Below, piece by piece: positions 51,441 to 53,125 of a DNA stretch of 53,125 nt. The position numbers and the translations under genes are program-made. Where the stretch lies: contig JAZQFS010000129.1 of NCBI GenBank assembly GCA_045539625.1, positions 1 to 53,125 on the forward strand, in the 5' to 3' direction. Source of the DNA: UMGS1387 sp045539625 (GTDB lineage: Bacteria > Bacillota > Clostridia > Oscillospirales > CAG-382). Numbering within the stretch: position 1 is the stretch's first letter; every line of letters starts with the position of its first letter. The notes under the pieces are model-generated. The model had not been told where the DNA came from. It saw nothing but the letters and a program-made list of their open reading frames with translations, and ran no database searches.

Positions 51441-52640
51441 ATGAAGAAAATTCTCGCAATTCTCCTTGCAGTGCTTTTCGTATTTTCTATGGTAGCCTGC
51501 TCGGAAACAAAAACCGTTCAGAATGAAGAAGTTGACACAACAGCAGAAGCTATCAAAATTGGTGTGATCTGCATCGGTGACGAAAACGAAGGTTATACCG
51601 AAGCACACATCAAGGGCGTAAGAGAAATGGCTGCTAATCTCGGTCTTACAGAAGATCAGATTATTTTCAAGTACAACATCAGCGAAAGCGGTTCCGAATG
51701 TCAGGACGCAGCTGCTGAGCTCGCAGACGAAGGCTGTGCTATCATCTTTGGTAACTCCTTCGGCTTTGAAGATCAGATGTACGAAGTAGCTAAGGAATAT
51801 CCTACAGTTGAATTCTGTCATGCAACAGGCTTCAAGGCAGCTACAAGCGGTCTTGAAAACACACACAACTACTTTGCTTCCATCTATGAAGCAAGATACG
51901 TTGCAGGTGTTGTTGCAGGTCTTAAGATTCAGGAAATGATCGACGCAGGCGAAATCACTCCCGAAGAAGCTAAGATGGGCTACGTTGGTGCTTATCCTTA
52001 CGCAGAAGTTAAGTCCGGCTTTACAGCATTCTACCTCGGTGCAAAGAGCATCGTTCCTACAGTAACAATGGAAGTTAAGTATACAAACTCCTGGGCTGAC
52101 ATGGCTAAGGAAAAGGAAGTTGCCGATGCACTTATCGACGGCGGCTGTATCCTTATTTCCCAGCATGCTGATACAACAGGTGCTCCTTCCGCAGCAGAAG
52201 CTAAGGGCGTTCCTTGCGTAGGCTACAACGTATCCATGATCGGCGTAGCTCCCACAACAGCTCTTACCTCTTCACAGGTTAACTGGGGTCCTTACTATAC
52301 ATACGCAGTTGAAAGCGTTATGAACGGCGAAGAAATCAGCGTTGACTGGTGCGAAGGTTACGCAGACGGCGCAGTTCGTCTTACCGAGCTCAACGAAGCT
52401 GCAATCGCTGAAGGTACAGTTGAAAAGGTTGCTGAAGTTGAAGCAGCTCTCAAGAGCGGCGAGCTTCAGGTATTTGACACAGATACATGGACAGTTGGCG
52501 GCGAAAAGATTACATCCACAGTTGAAATCGACGGCTATTACGGCCTCGAATACATCATCGACGGTGCATTCGCTGAATCCACACTTGCATCTGCTCCTTC
52601 ATTTGCATTTGTAATTGACGGTATCACTGAGCTTCAGTAA
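51441..52640 (+). CDS. BMP-family substrate-binding lipoprotein
   Basis: 399 residues from the ATG at 51441, 9 bp after GGAGG. Lipobox MVAC with Cys20. The mature protein matches the BMP/PnrA/Med family: GVICIGDENEGYTEAHIKGV, CAIIFGNSFGF, YFASIYEARYVAGVVAGL, MGYVGAYPYAEVKSGFTAFY. The family binds nucleosides for an ABC transporter. No permease or ATPase genes lie next to it within the window, so the transporter would be elsewhere, or the protein is an orphan receptor. Codon use is very uniform, suggesting high expression. Confidence 0.92.
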   Translation: MKKILAILLAVLFVFSMVACSETKTVQNEEVDTTAEAIKIGVICIGDENEGYTEAHIKGVREMAANLGLTEDQIIFKYNISESGSECQDAAAELADEGCAIIFGNSFGFEDQMYEVAKEYPTVEFCHATGFKAATSGLENTHNYFASIYEARYVAGVVAGLKIQEMIDAGEITPEEAKMGYVGAYPYAEVKSGFTAFYLGAKSIVPTVTMEVKYTNSWADMAKEKEVADALIDGGCILISQHADTTGAPSAAEAKGVPCVGYNVSMIGVAPTTALTSSQVNWGPYYTYAVESVMNGEEISVDWCEGYADGAVRLTELNEAAIAEGTVEKVAEVEAALKSGELQVFDTDTWTVGGEKITSTVEIDGYYGLEYIIDGAFAESTLASAPSFAFVIDGITELQ

Positions 52641-52661
52641 TTAATAATTAGTACGGTTTTT

Positions 52662-52692
52662 TGCGGCCCAGCTCGGGCTGTGCCGCATTTTT
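52662..52692 (+). terminator. Terminator after the BMP lipoprotein gene
   Basis: TGCGGC (52662-52667) pairs with GCCGCA (52682-52687) outside an inner CAGC/GCTG stem, followed by five T. Confidence 0.85.
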
Positions 52693-52732
52693 ATATAACG
52701 AAAAAATATTTTTAAAAAAATCAAAAAAAGTA

Positions 52733-52761
52733 TTGACAAACGCTTTTAACTATGTTATAAT
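52733..52761 (+). promoter_or_regulatory. Promoter of the tRNA-Thr/tRNA-Tyr unit
   Basis: TTGACA at 52733-52738 and TATAAT at 52756-52761, 17 bp apart, with an added TG upstream of the -10. A TTGCAG/CTGCAA hairpin lies in the short 5' leader. Confidence 0.85.
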
Positions 52762-52808
52762 ACCATACGTTGCAGGGCGAGAGCACTGCAAAACACAAAT
52801 GAATATTT

Positions 52809-52883
52809 GCTGGTGTGGCTCAATGGCAGAGCAGCTGATTTGTAATCAGCAGGTTGTTGGTTCGACTCCGATCACCAGCTCCA
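52809..52883 (+). tRNA. tRNA-Thr (anticodon UGU), CCA encoded
   Basis: Full cloverleaf: acceptor GCTGGTG (52809-52815)/CACCAGC (52873-52879); anticodon stem GCTGA/TCAGC with loop TTTGTAA giving anticodon TGT; T arm GTTGG-TTCGACT-CCGAT. Discriminator T at 52880, then CCA at 52881-52883. It reads ACA codons. Confidence 0.96.
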
Positions 52884-52968
52884 GGGGGAATTCCCGAGTG
52901 GCCAAAGGGGGCAGACTGTAAATCTGTTGTCAGTGACTTCGGTGGTCCGAATCCACCTTCCCCCACCA
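52884..52968 (+). tRNA. tRNA-Tyr (anticodon GUA), CCA encoded
   Basis: Class II tRNA with a long variable arm. Acceptor GGGGGAA (52884-52890)/TTCCCCC (52958-52964), anticodon loop CTGTAAA giving GTA, T arm GGTGG-TCCGAAT-CCACC, discriminator A, CCA at 52966-52968. It begins at the base right after the tRNA-Thr CCA. Confidence 0.96.
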
Positions 52969-52969
52969 A

Positions 52970-52999
52970 AAAACGACAGGTTTGACCTGTCGTTTTTTT
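52970..52999 (+). terminator. Terminator of the tRNA unit
   Basis: AAAACGACAGGT (52970-52981) and ACCTGTCGTTTT (52985-52996) pair over 12 bp around TTG, with seven T in a row. Confidence 0.93.
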
Positions 53000-53001
53000 A
53001 T

Positions 53002-53125
53002 CCATTGCGAAAGCAATGGTATAACATCAAGGGCGTTAAACGCCCTTGTATCTCATCAGTCCGTCAGGACTGTATATTATCACGCCTTAAGCGTGTATCA
53101 AAACCGCTTTCGCAATGATGATATA
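53002..53125 (+). repeat. Array of short palindromes joined by 8-nt linkers (runs off the window)
   Basis: Four hairpins in a row: CCATTGC/GCAATGG (53002-53019), CAAGGGCG/CGCCCTTG (53028-53048), CAGTCC/GGACTG (53057-53072), CACGC/GCGTG (53081-53095). They are separated by 8-nt linkers TATAACAT, TATCTCAT, TATATTAT and then TATCAAAA. TTGCGAAAGC at 53005 returns inverted as GCTTTCGCAA at 53106, followed by an inverted linker (TGATGATATA). Stem sequences differ while linkers are kept. No coding frame is plausible. Confidence 0.75.

Noticed and set aside
52661..52921. 86-residue frame over the tRNA region
   Set aside because: It overlaps two clear tRNA genes, a terminator and a promoter.
53002..53125. 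Possible CRISPR array
   Set aside because: The palindromes differ from each other and the constant parts are only 8 nt; CRISPR needs constant 23-40 nt repeats and unique spacers of similar length.
1..53125. Stop-codon reassignment
   Set aside because: TGA ends several clear genes (adk, map, rpoA, the aminotransferase) at the expected family lengths.

Overview
The window is a 53 kb chromosomal segment from a Gram-positive anaerobe of the class Clostridia, most likely a Ruminococcaceae/Oscillospiraceae-type gut or rumen bacterium. That placement is an inference. It rests on the order of the ribosomal protein cluster with secY-adk-map-infA-rpmJ inside it, strong GGAGG ribosome binding sites, sigma-A type promoters (TTGACA-17-TATAAT), a zinc-binding S14, an S-layer-homology protein, and a secreted protein carrying both cohesin and dockerin modules. 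All recognisable genes lie on the + strand. TGA, TAA and TAG behave as normal stops.

Layout. (1) 1-3.5 kb: the end of a PLP aminotransferase, a DUF362 ferredoxin-type protein, a MetA-family homoserine acyltransferase predicted to use acetyl-CoA, and a small lipoprotein. (2) 3.6-4.1 kb: a strong promoter and a roughly 310-nt highly structured leader RNA ending in an intrinsic terminator. (3) 4.1-19.7 kb: one continuous S10-spc-alpha supercluster of 31 genes, rpsJ to rplQ, closed by a strong terminator. (4) 19.8-22.6 kb: a multi-pass membrane protein and the Hsp90 chaperone HtpG. (5) 22.8-35 kb: a single gene for a 4005-residue secreted surface protein with its own promoter and terminator, built from repeated beta-sandwich, Ig-like and Listeria-Bacteroides-type modules and ending in SLH domains. 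(6) 35-40.5 kb: a histidine phosphatase, a regulator with helix-turn-helix motifs at both ends, a tiny acidic membrane protein, and a cohesin-plus-dockerin secreted protein, mostly as single-gene units with their own promoters and terminators. (7) 40.5-47.2 kb: an NCS2 nucleobase permease behind a leader with a terminator hairpin, acyl carrier protein, NifS/NifU-type Fe-S assembly genes, rpiB and tex. (8) 47.3-52.7 kb: a HAD phosphatase, a TIM-barrel epimerase, a membrane sensor lacking a recognisable output domain, RadC, and a BMP-family solute-binding lipoprotein. (9) 52.7-53.1 kb: tRNA-Thr(UGU) and tRNA-Tyr(GUA), directly abutting, a terminator, then an array of short palindromes joined by an 8-nt linker that runs off the end.

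The core is a housekeeping growth module: translation, protein export through SecY, RNA polymerase alpha, Met-aminopeptidase and adenylate kinase. It is followed by cell-surface genes consistent with a fibre-attached or mucus-attached lifestyle. The 4005-residue protein would be held at the wall by SLH domains, and the cohesin/dockerin protein could join a cellulosome-like complex. No obvious defence system, prophage, insertion sequence or CRISPR array is present. The parts most worth a second look are the modular giant surface protein, the S10 leader RNA, the permease leader and the palindrome array at the right edge.
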